Numbered from the stretch's first letter, positions 46,635 to 55,599 are shown. The stretch is 64,000 nucleotides of DNA from Rhizobiaceae bacterium (GCA_023953845.1 JAMLJC010000001.1:1612001-1676000), one strand, 5' to 3'. The notes: generated by a model not told the origin, from the letters alone. Program-made: numbers and translations.

Positions 46635-48731
46635 ATGACCAGGAATATGCCGTCCGCCATGCGATCAAGAGTGGAAAGTCAGCAGGGGCGGGCAAGCGAA
46701 AGCAATCGCCCCGCCCATCCCGAGCCTCTCTTGCATCCACTAACGGCTCTGCTAGCGGACGAGAGGGCGAAACGACGGAGGTTAGGGGGATATGGTGCCG
46801 TCGCGTGCGTGGAGGGGCACCCCCCGTATTATTTTGGGTCTCTGGAACAGTGGTATAGCGACGTCACTATTCGAAAGCTAATTAGTGGAATAGAGGAATG
46901 TTACCATGGCCTGAACGAGCTAACAGCACGAAAATACTTCGACTCGTGGCTCCGCTTCATGTTCGTGGGTGGATTCTATGCATCGCAGGGTCACTCCGAA
47001 GCCCAATTCTTCATCAAATTAAACCTTGGGACCGCAGATTCCTTGTCACTCGATAAGGCACTTATGTTTGTGTTCCGTCGCATTGATGACACAGACGACT
47101 TTACAATAGTAAACTCATCTAACGATAGAACGAGAGCGACATTTTGGGATGGGGTCCGTGCCACATGTAAACTACTCGTCGCGGTAGAGGTTTTTCCCTC
47201 ATTCAAATTCGCCGGAACGGTGAAAACATCCTCGCGAACTAGAACGCCGGTGCTCGCCGACCTAAGTCGACGAGCAGGGCGGCTTCCATCTTGTGCGTCG
47301 GCGCAGGAGTACGAGATAGCCATCCATAAGAACAACACAGAGCTACTCGCATTACTTAGATCCAGACTAGAGGACGTCCTAATCGCGGGATTATCAGAAT
47401 TTCGTGATACTGTTTCGCTAATAAGCGACCGCACACTACCGGATGTAGAGCAAATCGATGAATACATCGAGTCGACTAGCCTATTTTTCGCGCGGAAACT
47501 AGGCGGCAAGGGAAGTCGGTTTCGCCGCGGCTGCGCGTTGAAGCTATTATGGGCGATTTGCTACCACGGGTACGAAGCTAAGTGTGACACAGGTCGACTC
47601 GAGCAGTTCTTCATTCAATCTGGAAAACGAGTACGCCTGCACAGAATGCTTGGCGCCAATCCGGACACCCTCAATGCCGCCTACCATATCGTTGCGATCG
47701 ATACAGGATGGTCATGTCAGCCGATAGACGATCTTGGAGAGAGACCATTTGTCGGGAAGACCGTCCAGGGGCGCAAGCAACTAAGGTCGATAGGGAGCAT
47801 AAAGGTTCGTGCAGGTGAGAAGGAGATTGAGGCGCCGCTTGCGGATACCGCGGAGCAAGCATGGATTCCAGTTAGGAGGTCTGATGTCCGCATAAGCGGT
47901 GTCCAAGTAATCGAAGCGTGGTTGGAGATAACAGGCCCGTTGCGCGAACGCGCCGCGCAGCTGGGATTCGATGAGGCGGCTTCCCGGCTCTGGATTTGGC
48001 GCGAAGCCCGGACCAACCGGTTCAGCACGAACCTCCGTTCGCTGAAGGTTGGATGGTGGATCGACTTCCTGCGTTCACTCGAGGATGAGCCGCGACTGAG
48101 CGGCCTACCAATTACTCGACGGATAATCCGGAAGACAGTGGCAAATATTGCGGCGATGAATGGCAGCTTTAGCCATCAACTGCCCATGGCACTTCTCGAC
48201 CATTCGAAGCATGTGCAGTCAAAGATGTATTTGACGGAGGATACCATCAGGGCTCTCTATGAGAACAAGATGCGAGAATACCTCAATTTGTGGGAGGCCG
48301 TAGCGGTAACCAATCTTGATGATGCTGCGATAAAGCTAGGAATCCCTGAGGCGGAACTCAAGAGAAGGAAAATGCTTGGGTTATCATCTGGCCTGGATTT
48401 CGCGCTTTTGAGCCCGACGGAAGAGGGCGACGCGGAACAGACATCGGTCTCTCCCGAAACTCTCGTTCCGGAGGCTACCTTGTTCACCCCTCACGTGGAG
48501 GCGCTGGAGAACCTCCATATCGCGAGACGCGCATTAATTCGAATGCAGGGTGAAATTTGCGCAGCCAATCCGCTCAGATGGATACGCACATGGCTGCCCT
48601 GGCAAGCAGTTGTGGAGGCGATTGCTACCCAATTGGAGCAGTCACGACATCGAGCAGCATTTAGGGCGGCCGCAGCGTCAGCAGAACGGAAGCTCGACGC
48701 CGGTAGCAAAACCTTCCCTGCAATCTGGTGA
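46635..48731 (+). CDS. Large tyrosine-recombinase-like protein A of the island
   Basis: 698 residues from the first ATG (an in-frame TTG at 46602 would add 11). The C-terminal half resembles a tyrosine recombinase: ITRRIIRKTVANIA at the HxxR position (Arg496 in place of His, Arg499 kept), LLDHSKHVQSKMY like the LGH...Y box, with Tyr532 as candidate nucleophile. A convincing box-I Arg is not seen, so it may be catalytically weak or structural. Long N-terminal part of no known family. It reads rightwards toward the island end, and its stop overlaps gene B (GTGA). Codons are AT-richer than the cargo. Confidence 0.75.
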   Translation: MTRNMPSAMRSRVESQQGRASESNRPAHPEPLLHPLTALLADERAKRRRLGGYGAVACVEGHPPYYFGSLEQWYSDVTIRKLISGIEECYHGLNELTARKYFDSWLRFMFVGGFYASQGHSEAQFFIKLNLGTADSLSLDKALMFVFRRIDDTDDFTIVNSSNDRTRATFWDGVRATCKLLVAVEVFPSFKFAGTVKTSSRTRTPVLADLSRRAGRLPSCASAQEYEIAIHKNNTELLALLRSRLEDVLIAGLSEFRDTVSLISDRTLPDVEQIDEYIESTSLFFARKLGGKGSRFRRGCALKLLWAICYHGYEAKCDTGRLEQFFIQSGKRVRLHRMLGANPDTLNAAYHIVAIDTGWSCQPIDDLGERPFVGKTVQGRKQLRSIGSIKVRAGEKEIEAPLADTAEQAWIPVRRSDVRISGVQVIEAWLEITGPLRERAAQLGFDEAASRLWIWREARTNRFSTNLRSLKVGWWIDFLRSLEDEPRLSGLPITRRIIRKTVANIAAMNGSFSHQLPMALLDHSKHVQSKMYLTEDTIRALYENKMREYLNLWEAVAVTNLDDAAIKLGIPEAELKRRKMLGLSSGLDFALLSPTEEGDAEQTSVSPETLVPEATLFTPHVEALENLHIARRALIRMQGEICAANPLRWIRTWLPWQAVVEAIATQLEQSRHRAAFRAAAASAERKLDAGSKTFPAIW

Positions 48732-50938
48732 CAGCAATGATGCTTAATGCTGGGAACTCTCTTCATCAGCGGATAATCGGGGCGCTACCGACCCGCGAAT
48801 GGCAGGTCGATAGCCATCCGCTGGACAACGTTTGGTACATCAGCACCCAACGGGAAGGGGAGCGGTCAGAGCCGGAGACGGTTCGTTTTGACGTACCGAT
48901 CGGCGCATGGCCGAACACCAGCAGCTTAGATGACGTCAGGCACATCAATGATCTGATCACCGCCAAGATTCTCGTCTGGTACTCGTTGGAGCCGGCGCCC
49001 ATCGGTTGGCTTCGGACCGCATCGAGCGTTCCTGGCTTTCATCGAACGAACCTTAACTTTCTCCGATGGAAGACACACATCGGAGTGCAGTCGAACATGG
49101 AGCTAACCGCTGCCCATCATCGGGATTTCGCCGACCGATTTCGCGCCAAGGGGCTGGAAAGTTTGTTGGACGTTGAGGAACGGGCAAGACGCTTGGTCGA
49201 AGCGGCCAGAGCCGGGTTGATCCAACTGCCTCGGAAGAAGGGGGTGTTTTTCCACGCTGGCATCGAGAGGCTTCTGGGCCTAACCATCAACCAAACGCCT
49301 CCGGAAGCTATCGCGGTACTTTTGGACTACGCCCGGGAGCAAAATGTGCTCTTTCAACGGGGCAGTCGTAAACGTGTCGGCCCCCAACCCCGGAATACCA
49401 CCAAAACTGCGGCGTTTGCGCAGCTATCCGTATGGCAGACCCTCTGGAGTTTTAACGAGTACCTCGTTCATGATCCTCTGCAGTATGACGCTTATACGGA
49501 TCGAGGAGAGTTACAGCATATCTATGGCGGCTGGGCCGAAGACGGAAGGAAAACGCCGGATGCCCCTCCTTATCAGGTATCCTGGCTGATTGATGCGTCG
49601 CTCCGCTTCATCTTCGATACCGTCGTCGACGACATCTTCGCGTTTTGTCAGGACAGGGCTGCAGGAACGGAGGACAATGAGAGTCCGTATCTGCCCCGAG
49701 TTCGAGATCGCATAGATGCGCTCGGTTTCAACCCGATCGCGGGCATATACCGCCGCTCACGTTGGCAGGGGGTATCACGTGAGCTCCCTACAATGCGGGA
49801 GGTCACGTTCCGGTTGTTGGCCACCGCTGCCGTCATTGTCGTTGCAGCATTCGGGGCAAGGCGAGACTGCGAACTTCGCGCTCTCAGGCCAGGGTGTATC
49901 CAGGAAGATGAGTTCGGTGACCTGTGGCTCCATTGTTGGATAGCTAAGAATCGGCGCGAACTTACGAAGATTCCAGCAAATCGGGTTGTCGGCCATGCGG
50001 TCTCGATACTTGAACGGATCGGACATTTTTCCGCAAAGTACGGCGATCCAGCCTGGCTGCTCGAATACTTTGATCCATATGGTCCGGTCGATTTCAAGTT
50101 CAATGAGGGTCTGCAACAGTTCAGCTCATGGGTCAACGTACCAGTCCTGCCCGACGGTAACGTCTGGGAATTCGCCTCGCATCAATTCCGAAAATTCTTT
50201 GCTGTATCGTTCCAGTGGCGATATTTCTTCCCTGACTTCGGTGCCCTTAACCACCATCTGCGTCAGTCTATCGATGTTACCGCAGGCTACGCGAAGATGC
50301 GCGGCGCCGCGACTCTTCGGCAATACGACATCACGCAGGCGCGCAAGAAGGCTCAGGACGCCAGATGGATTGAAATGGATCGCGCCGACGCTCTCCGCGA
50401 GGTGGAGGAGGCGTTCATCGTTGAATTGCTCCGAGGAGTAGTTCAGCAAGGCGAAACGCTCGGGGGGGCGAAGGGCAGAGCCATCAGCGCCCAGCTGCAG
50501 GAGAAATTTTCAAACCAGATCGTCATCGGCTCGACCGCGGAAGCTGAGGGTTTCCTCAACCGCGAACTAGCCAAGTTGGCGGATCAGTTGCACATGAGAC
50601 CCCACCCGGAAGGGCATGGACTTTGTGGCTGCGGACCGGAAGCCAAGGACAAAGAGACTGCTGGCTGCCTGATCGCTCGGGAAAAACAAACCGGCGAGAA
50701 GCCGAGCACACAGACTGAACCAGACCTCACGTATGCCGCTGACGACATCTGCTGCGCATGTGTTCACAACATCCGTATCAGGCAGCTTCTACCCTACTGG
50801 GAGCGTGCGTTCGAAAACGCGAAAATGGCAGCCCGTTCTTCGGTTACGGAGGTTTCGCGTATCGGAGAACAGCGAGTGGCATTTATCGAAGCAAACGTTT
50901 TTGCCGAGTTTAGGGATGATAATGTCGGGCCCAGGTAA
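48728..50938 (+). CDS. Large tyrosine recombinase B of the island
   Basis: 736 residues from a GTG at 48728 overlapping the previous stop. The complete catalytic set is visible in the C-terminal half: box-I Arg379 (GARRDCELRAL), Lys in WIAKNRRELTKIP, His485-x-x-Arg488 (ASHQFRKFF), and Tyr521 after LNHHLRQSIDVTAGY. The C-terminus adds a Cys-containing region (GLCGCGPEAKDKETAGC, DDICCAC) that may bind zinc. It resembles the large partner recombinases of Tn554/GInt-type elements. It overlaps the small third gene by 23 bp. Confidence 0.85.
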   Translation: MTAMMLNAGNSLHQRIIGALPTREWQVDSHPLDNVWYISTQREGERSEPETVRFDVPIGAWPNTSSLDDVRHINDLITAKILVWYSLEPAPIGWLRTASSVPGFHRTNLNFLRWKTHIGVQSNMELTAAHHRDFADRFRAKGLESLLDVEERARRLVEAARAGLIQLPRKKGVFFHAGIERLLGLTINQTPPEAIAVLLDYAREQNVLFQRGSRKRVGPQPRNTTKTAAFAQLSVWQTLWSFNEYLVHDPLQYDAYTDRGELQHIYGGWAEDGRKTPDAPPYQVSWLIDASLRFIFDTVVDDIFAFCQDRAAGTEDNESPYLPRVRDRIDALGFNPIAGIYRRSRWQGVSRELPTMREVTFRLLATAAVIVVAAFGARRDCELRALRPGCIQEDEFGDLWLHCWIAKNRRELTKIPANRVVGHAVSILERIGHFSAKYGDPAWLLEYFDPYGPVDFKFNEGLQQFSSWVNVPVLPDGNVWEFASHQFRKFFAVSFQWRYFFPDFGALNHHLRQSIDVTAGYAKMRGAATLRQYDITQARKKAQDARWIEMDRADALREVEEAFIVELLRGVVQQGETLGGAKGRAISAQLQEKFSNQIVIGSTAEAEGFLNRELAKLADQLHMRPHPEGHGLCGCGPEAKDKETAGCLIAREKQTGEKPSTQTEPDLTYAADDICCACVHNIRIRQLLPYWERAFENAKMAARSSVTEVSRIGEQRVAFIEANVFAEFRDDNVGPR

Positions 50939-51365
50939 ATCTCCCAGGAGCCGGGGCGAGCAAGTCCGCGAGTCGTTCGAGAAAAAACTCGCAATCCTGG
51001 AGCGCCTAGCAGACATGAAGAAAGCGCGTCTTCCACTCAAGACGTGGTATCCAACGTCGCTCAGGGAATTCCGTGAATGGCAAAGCACGGGTGACTTTAT
51101 TAGCTGGTCCAGCCAAAGCATCGACGCTCCTAACGGCAAATACCCCCAACTGTCTGCTCGCTTGGCCCAGGCACTCGACGTTCTTCGAACCGATCCCATC
51201 GAGAGGGAGAATGAAACCCTGAGAGCGATCAATACAGCCCTAATGAAACAGAACGTCCTACTAGAGGCGCAGGTGCGTAAGCTCGATGACCAAATACGAC
51301 TGTTAAATGGCAGCGCTGGTCGCGCCAACGTTATTGCTCTCTACAGGGGTGATCGGAAAGAGTGA
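50916..51365 (+). CDS. Small coiled-coil partner protein of the recombinases
   Basis: 149 residues from ATG 50916 (ATG 50922 is possible). Basic N-terminus (GKSPRSRGEQVRESFEKKL), a middle with WYPTSLREFREW, and a C-terminal coiled coil of about 35 residues (ERENETLRAINTALMKQNVLL). Size, position and coiled coil resemble TnpC of Tn554 or GinD of GInts, accessory proteins required for recombination. The upstream part of the frame overlaps gene B and is a shadow. A GTGA overlap links it to the third recombinase. Confidence 0.78.
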   Translation: MIMSGPGKSPRSRGEQVRESFEKKLAILERLADMKKARLPLKTWYPTSLREFREWQSTGDFISWSSQSIDAPNGKYPQLSARLAQALDVLRTDPIERENETLRAINTALMKQNVLLEAQVRKLDDQIRLLNGSAGRANVIALYRGDRKE

Positions 51366-52456
51366 CTGTCCGTTCAACCGTCCATTTTGAGCAGTTGCGT
51401 GTGGGGGAACGCACGGTTGCCCGCTACCCGATCGTGTCGAATTCCAGAGACGGCGTCGTTCTGCCGATCGCCGCATACCTTCAATACCGATCGGAACAGG
51501 ATACCAGCGAGAAGGCCCTGGAAGCCGACGCGTACTGCTTGGCCGAATTCTGGGACTATCTTTCGTCTATGAAGATTTCATACGATCTCATAACGCCGCA
51601 CATTCTTCGGCAATACTTTGACCGCGGTGCTAAGAGGGCGAGCAATGTCGTATTCCTTCGCGCAACTGACGCGACAGTAATATATAAAGAGACAATCCGT
51701 CGTAAGCGAGGACGTATTTACGACTTCTATCATGTTCTGCAGAACCGTCTTGAGTTGGTCAGTGGGATTCTTGCCCCCCGAGCCGCGAGTACATCCGCAA
51801 CTTACAGGTTACCAGCGATCCCGGTAGGGATCGGTCTCGGGGTTCCACTTGCGTCCAACAATGATCATCACACAAGGCATGAGGCCCGGAAAGCAAAGGA
51901 AAGAAAGCGCAGACCGAAGTCGACGCCGTCCATCCTGGATGCGGAGAGTATACTAGACCGCCTCCTCGAACGGTCGGATGGCAATCGAGGAAGTACATAC
52001 TACCTAGCCGCAAGCCTCGAGATGTATGGCGGAGCCCGCGGATGCGGCGTCGAGGACCTAACACTAACCGCACTTGCCGAGGCCGTCCTGGATGAACCCG
52101 AGATGGCGAGAGTAATTCGACCGATAGCACGGACGTTTAATGGAGCGAACCTAGCGGATGCCAACAATGGCTCACTTGGGATAACAATATTACGCGCACT
52201 TAAGACGTTGCAGACTGCGGGACGCCGCTACATATTTGCGATGGTTATTGAGAAGGGCAAAGCACGACCACTCCCGATCACCGTGTCGTTAGCGTTAGAG
52301 ATTCTTGATTACATCTGGTCCGACCGCCGGGCGTTTGTCGAGCGTCGTCGGGCGCGAATTCCTCACTACAATCCGCCGGACAACGTCTTTCTGTCATACA
52401 AGACGGGCGAGGCGCTATGAACCGCCCCGGGTTTGCCGGAGGCCGTTTCGTTTGGG

Positions 52457-53362
52457 TCACGCTGCCATGGCTGGTTCTTCCAGCATGGCGTAGTAGCGCT
52501 CCTCGGCTTCAGCCGGCGGGACGTTGCCGATGGGCTCCAGCAGCCGGCGATTGTTGAACCAGTCGACCCACGTCAGCGTGGCAAACTCGACGGCCTCGAA
52601 GCTTCGCCACGGTCCGCGTCGATGGATGACCTCGGCCTTGTATAGCCCGTTGATCGTCTCTGCGAGAGCGTTGTCGTAGGAATCTCCAACGCTGCCCACG
52701 GAGGGCTCGATGCCGGCTTCGGCCAGGCGCTCGGTGTAGCGGATGCTGACATATTGAGAGCCCCTATCGGAATGGTGCACCAGACCGCCGCGATGGATGG
52801 GCCGCCGTTCGTGCAGAGCCTGTTCGAGAGCATCGAGGACGAAGCCCGCATGGGCGGTCCTGCTCACCCGCCAGCCGACGATCCGGCGGGCATAGGCATC
52901 GATGACGAAGGCCACGTAGACGAAACCCGACCAGGTGCTGACATAGGTGAAGTCCGACAGCCAGAGGCGGTTCGGCGCCGGAGCATGGAAGACCCGGTTC
53001 ACATGGTCGCGCGGACATGGCGCCGCCTTGTCCTGCACCGTAGTCCGGATGGCCTTGCCGCGGATGACGCCGTGAAGGCCCAGGCCGGCCATCAGACGTT
53101 CGACGGTGCAGCGCGCGACGGTAAAACCTTCGCGCAGCATCTGCCGCCAGACCTTGCGCGCGCCATAGACCTCAAAGTTCTCGGCGAAGACGCGCTCGAT
53201 CTCCGGCCTTAAGGCCATGTCCCGCTTCGCCCGCGCCGAGAGCTTCTCGGGATCGACCCGCTTGGCGACATGGTTGCGGTAGGTCGACGGGGCGATCGGC
53301 AGCACCTTGCAGATCGGCTCGACCCCGTGAACCTCGCGGTGATCGTCAATGAACGCAATCAT
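52457..53362 (-). CDS. IS3-family transposase OrfB
   Basis: 301 residues: HTH_21-like N-terminus (YGARKVWRQMLREGF) and rve core with Asp in WLSDFTYVS, Asp in HHSDRGSQY and Glu in NALAETINGLYKAE. Intact. It overlaps OrfA by four bases and is expressed by -1 frameshifting in this family. Confidence 0.95.
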   Translation of the reverse strand: MIAFIDDHREVHGVEPICKVLPIAPSTYRNHVAKRVDPEKLSARAKRDMALRPEIERVFAENFEVYGARKVWRQMLREGFTVARCTVERLMAGLGLHGVIRGKAIRTTVQDKAAPCPRDHVNRVFHAPAPNRLWLSDFTYVSTWSGFVYVAFVIDAYARRIVGWRVSRTAHAGFVLDALEQALHERRPIHRGGLVHHSDRGSQYVSIRYTERLAEAGIEPSVGSVGDSYDNALAETINGLYKAEVIHRRGPWRSFEAVEFATLTWVDWFNNRRLLEPIGNVPPAEAEERYYAMLEEPAMAA

Positions 53363-53685
53363 CGTTTGAAAGGGCGGTCGAGCTCCGCCTGGGCAAAATA
53401 AGCGCTCGCCTTGCGCAGGATCTCGTTGGCCTGTCGAAGCTCACGGTTCTCCCGCTCCAGAGCCTTCAGCTTCGCTGCCATGTCCGTCGGCACACCGGCC
53501 CGCTTGCCGGCATCAACCTCGAACTTCTTCACCCACTCATTCAGAGTTTGCGCCGTGCAGCCGATCTTGGCCGCCACCGATGATACCGCCGCCCAGCGCG
53601 ACGGATGCTCGGGCTCGTGATCAAGAACCAGCCGCACGGCTCGCTGGCGCACTTCGGGGGAAAACTTGTTCGTCGTCTTGCTCAT
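53359..53685 (-). CDS. IS3-family transposase OrfA
   Basis: 108 residues: helix-turn-helix (FSPEVRQRAVRLVLDHE, VAAKIGCTAQTLNEWVKKFE) and a coiled coil (KLKALERENRELRQANEILR). Start ATG at 53685. Confidence 0.95.
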   Translation of the reverse strand: MSKTTNKFSPEVRQRAVRLVLDHEPEHPSRWAAVSSVAAKIGCTAQTLNEWVKKFEVDAGKRAGVPTDMAAKLKALERENRELRQANEILRKASAYFAQAELDRPFKR

Positions 53686-54224
53686 GATGGCTCCACCTTC
53701 TCAGGAGTTGGAGCCTCCGGCAAACCCGGGGCGGTTCACTACGAGCCGGCTCTATGTCGCGTGTAATAGGCGGAAAGCTGCGCGAGGTCGGCCTGTCTGC
53801 GACAGCGCATAGACTACGCGCCACGTTTGCCGAGCAGATCGTCTACGACCTATACCACAAGGACAGGGCGGCAAACGGCGGTCGCGCAGATTTCATATCG
53901 ATCATCGAGTTGGCCAGAGAAATGCTTGGCCACACCAGTGATAAAGCGATTCGGAAATACCTAAACAATATAACCAAGAACGACCGACTTCTTCGGGGCC
54001 ACGTCGTAATCGTCGAGGATGCATCAGACTTCGCTTTATTGGATGAGATCGCAAAAAGGCTAGACGCGAGCAAAGACGAGACAATCAGGCGCGCCCTGGC
54101 GGAAATTATTGCGGCAGCGTAGGGTTCGACACCCCCGACTTCCAGGTTGGTACTTATTCATGGTCAGCGCCGGGCCGAATAGACCCGGGCTGCTGCGCAA
54201 TTCCTCATTGTCAGCTTACGAGCA

Positions 54225-54233
54225 GTGTATTCG
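54225..54233. repeat. Right subterminal direct copy GTGTATTCG
   Basis: One mismatch from GTGTATCCG at 6488..6496 in the left end, followed in both by a GGCA. Candidate binding site for the island recombinases. Confidence 0.35.
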
Positions 54234-54280
54234 AGGCAATGACCGCTCAACGCGTTGATTTCCAAATTCAATTTGATCAG

Positions 54281-54288
54281 TACACATC
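54281..54288. repeat. Right subterminal inverted copy TACACATC
   Basis: Reverse complement of GATGTGTA at 6485..6492, placed 19 bases from the right comM junction versus 17 at the left. Together they give a short imperfect terminal inverted repeat. Confidence 0.4.
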
Positions 54289-54307
54289 GCCGATTCGACA
54301 TCCGGTC

Positions 54308-54538
54308 TCCTTCCTTCGGCAGGTCGGCTGGCGCGAGATTGATGGTGACTTTCCTGCTCGGCATGGACAGGCCGGAAGCATGCAGCGCGGCCTGCACGCG
54401 CTCGCGGCTTTCCGCCACCGCCTTGTCCGGCAGGCCGACGATGTGGATACCCATCTTGCCCGGCGCGATCATCACCTGCACGTCGACGGGAACCGCCTCG
54501 ATGCCCTGGAATGCAACCGTACTGACGCGCGAAACCAT
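54308..54538 (-). pseudogene. comM: comM/yifB, 5' part, cut by the island
   Basis: 77 codons from ATG 54538 (AAGGGGAG upstream): VSRVSTVAFQGIEAVPVDVQ to NLAPADLPKEG, the Lon-protease-like N-terminal fold of ComM/YifB. At 54307 the reading enters the island and ends at 54164 after about 48 foreign codons. The rest of the gene is at 5169..6467. The SOS box upstream remains attached, so this fragment, not a whole ComM, would be induced by DNA damage. Confidence 0.95.
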
Positions 54539-54627
54539 GCCCACTCCCCTTGCAGGCCAATCAGAAACCGGAAGAAACGCAAGACGCCGCCCACTCGGAA
54601 CAAAGCATATCGACAGATGCGGCGCAA

Positions 54628-54642
54628 GAACGTTTATAGAAC
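54628..54642. promoter_or_regulatory. SOS (LexA) box upstream of comM
   Basis: GAAC-N7-GAAC, i.e. GTTC-N7-GTTC on the minus strand in the direction of comM, 89 bases before its start. A third GAAC follows at 54647. comM is a known member of alphaproteobacterial SOS regulons. Confidence 0.82.
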
Positions 54643-54735
54643 AAATGAACGTTTTGATTGCGATCCGGTTGTAGTGGGTTGTGTTCCGTGAACGAAAGGG
54701 GATCGGTCTTCTGCCGCAAGCAGGCTGGCGGAATA

Positions 54736-55533
54736 TCAGACCGCTATGGCGTATGCCTCGGGATGCGGCGAGAACGGGCGGATGTCGACGCCGCCGCGCG
54801 TCACTGTGACGAAGCTCGATGGCGGGATGGCGTGCCAGTTGGCCCCTTCCCTGTCGAAGGGCTCGGAGACGAGGCAGCGTCCCTTGTCCCGGACCTCCGA
54901 CGTGTAGAGCGTCGGCGCATGGGCGTCCGTCGCATAGCGGATCGCGTAAAGCGTCTCGCCGTCCGAGAAGGCTGCGGTCAGCCGGATCGTGGTGTCGATG
55001 CCGCGCCGCCGCGCGACGCCGAGCACGCGCGCCGTGGCGCGTTCGGCCGCGCCCTGCGGATTTTTCGCCAGCCCTTCGTCCAGCATCATCAGGAAGAGCA
55101 GTTCGGAATCCGTCGTGCCTTCCATGCGATCGTAGAGATCGTCGCAGATGGCGGCCTCCAGATGCCTACGCAGCCTTTCGAAACCGCCGATCTGGCCGTT
55201 GTGCATGAACGACCAGCGGCTGCAGACGAAGGGATGGCAGTTGGCCCGGCTGGTGGTGCCGCCGGTCGACGCGCGCACATGGGCGAGGAACAGGCCGGAC
55301 CGGATCTGCCGGCAGATGCTTTTCAGGTTAGGGTCCGACCAGGCGGGCAGGATGTCACGATAGAGACCGGGTTCCGGCCGCTCTCCATACCATGCCACGC
55401 CGAAGCCGTCGCCATTGGTGGGGGTTTTCGCCTCCAGCGCATGATGGCTTTGCGCGATCAGGGAGTGACATGGTTCGGTGACGATGTCCTCGAGAAAGAC
55501 GTCGTCACCGAGATAGGCGGCCCAGCGGCACAT
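54736..55533 (-). CDS. Class II glutamine amidotransferase (YafJ/EgtC-like)
   Basis: 265 residues. N-terminal nucleophile Cys2 (MCRWAAYLG), glutamine-site segments FLAHVRASTGG and CHPFVCSRWSFMHNGQIGG. Stand-alone Ntn-hydrolase amidotransferase domain. EgtC members cleave gamma-glutamyl in ergothioneine synthesis, but no egtB/D neighbours are visible, so the substrate is open. Chromosomal, upstream of comM. Confidence 0.9.
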   Translation of the reverse strand: MCRWAAYLGDDVFLEDIVTEPCHSLIAQSHHALEAKTPTNGDGFGVAWYGERPEPGLYRDILPAWSDPNLKSICRQIRSGLFLAHVRASTGGTTSRANCHPFVCSRWSFMHNGQIGGFERLRRHLEAAICDDLYDRMEGTTDSELLFLMMLDEGLAKNPQGAAERATARVLGVARRRGIDTTIRLTAAFSDGETLYAIRYATDAHAPTLYTSEVRDKGRCLVSEPFDREGANWHAIPPSSFVTVTRGGVDIRPFSPHPEAYAIAV

Positions 55534-55599
55534 GGCGGTCGATCCAAATCAGGCTGGAATCGTGTGAGCGCATGGTGAATTTTGCGTTAAGCAGGTTGG

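Larger units (their letters stand above)
52418..53738 (-). mobile_element. IS3-family insertion sequence, 1321 bp, in recombinase C
   Basis: Perfect 26-bp terminal inverted repeats beginning TGAACCGCCCCGGGTTTG. Target duplication CTA at 52415-52417 and 53739-53741. orfA and orfB are on the minus strand. It is a different element from the IS at 10795..12033. Both transposase genes look intact and the ends are perfect, so insertion is recent. Confidence 0.97.
51362..54122 (+). pseudogene. Tyrosine recombinase C, interrupted by an IS3-family element
   Basis: The parts are 51362..52417 and 53742..54122. Removing the IS (52418..53738) and one CTA copy restores one frame of 478 residues. The 5' part carries box-I Arg226 (GGARGCGVEDL) and Lys (IEKGKARPLPI). 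The 3' part carries His375-x-x-Arg378 (TAHRLRATFAEQI), LGHTSDKAIRKY with Tyr425. The IS therefore separates Arg/Lys from His/Arg/Tyr, and the first IS bases supply a TGA stop. GTG start at 51362 overlaps the small gene. It lies 185 bp from the right island end and is probably the recombinase that makes the cut there. Now inactive unless the IS leaves precisely. Confidence 0.9.
6468..54307. mobile_element. 47.8-kb genomic island inserted in comM
   Basis: The limits are set by reconstructing comM: everything between 6467 and 54308 is foreign to the gene, and direct joining restores the frame and the conserved KEG-SHYDLP junction with no duplicated or missing base. The right end carries a four-gene tyrosine-recombinase module. 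The cargo includes a Lon-like/M41 operon, a truncated DISARM-like operon, a SOS-associated pair, nucleotide salvage, redox/metal genes and arsenic resistance. Two IS3-family elements and three further pseudogenes show ageing. No Tn7-type tns genes, tRNA target or conjugation genes are visible. comM is a known island target in Acinetobacter (AbaR), but by a different transposition system. Confidence 0.93.

Noticed and set aside
46635..54122. RIT (recombinase-in-trio) element
   Set aside because: RIT elements have three consecutive recombinase genes; here a coiled-coil gene intervenes and two proteins are around 700 residues.
6468..54307. Tn7/AbaR-type transposition into comM
   Set aside because: No tnsA-E-like genes and no 5-bp target duplication at the comM junctions.
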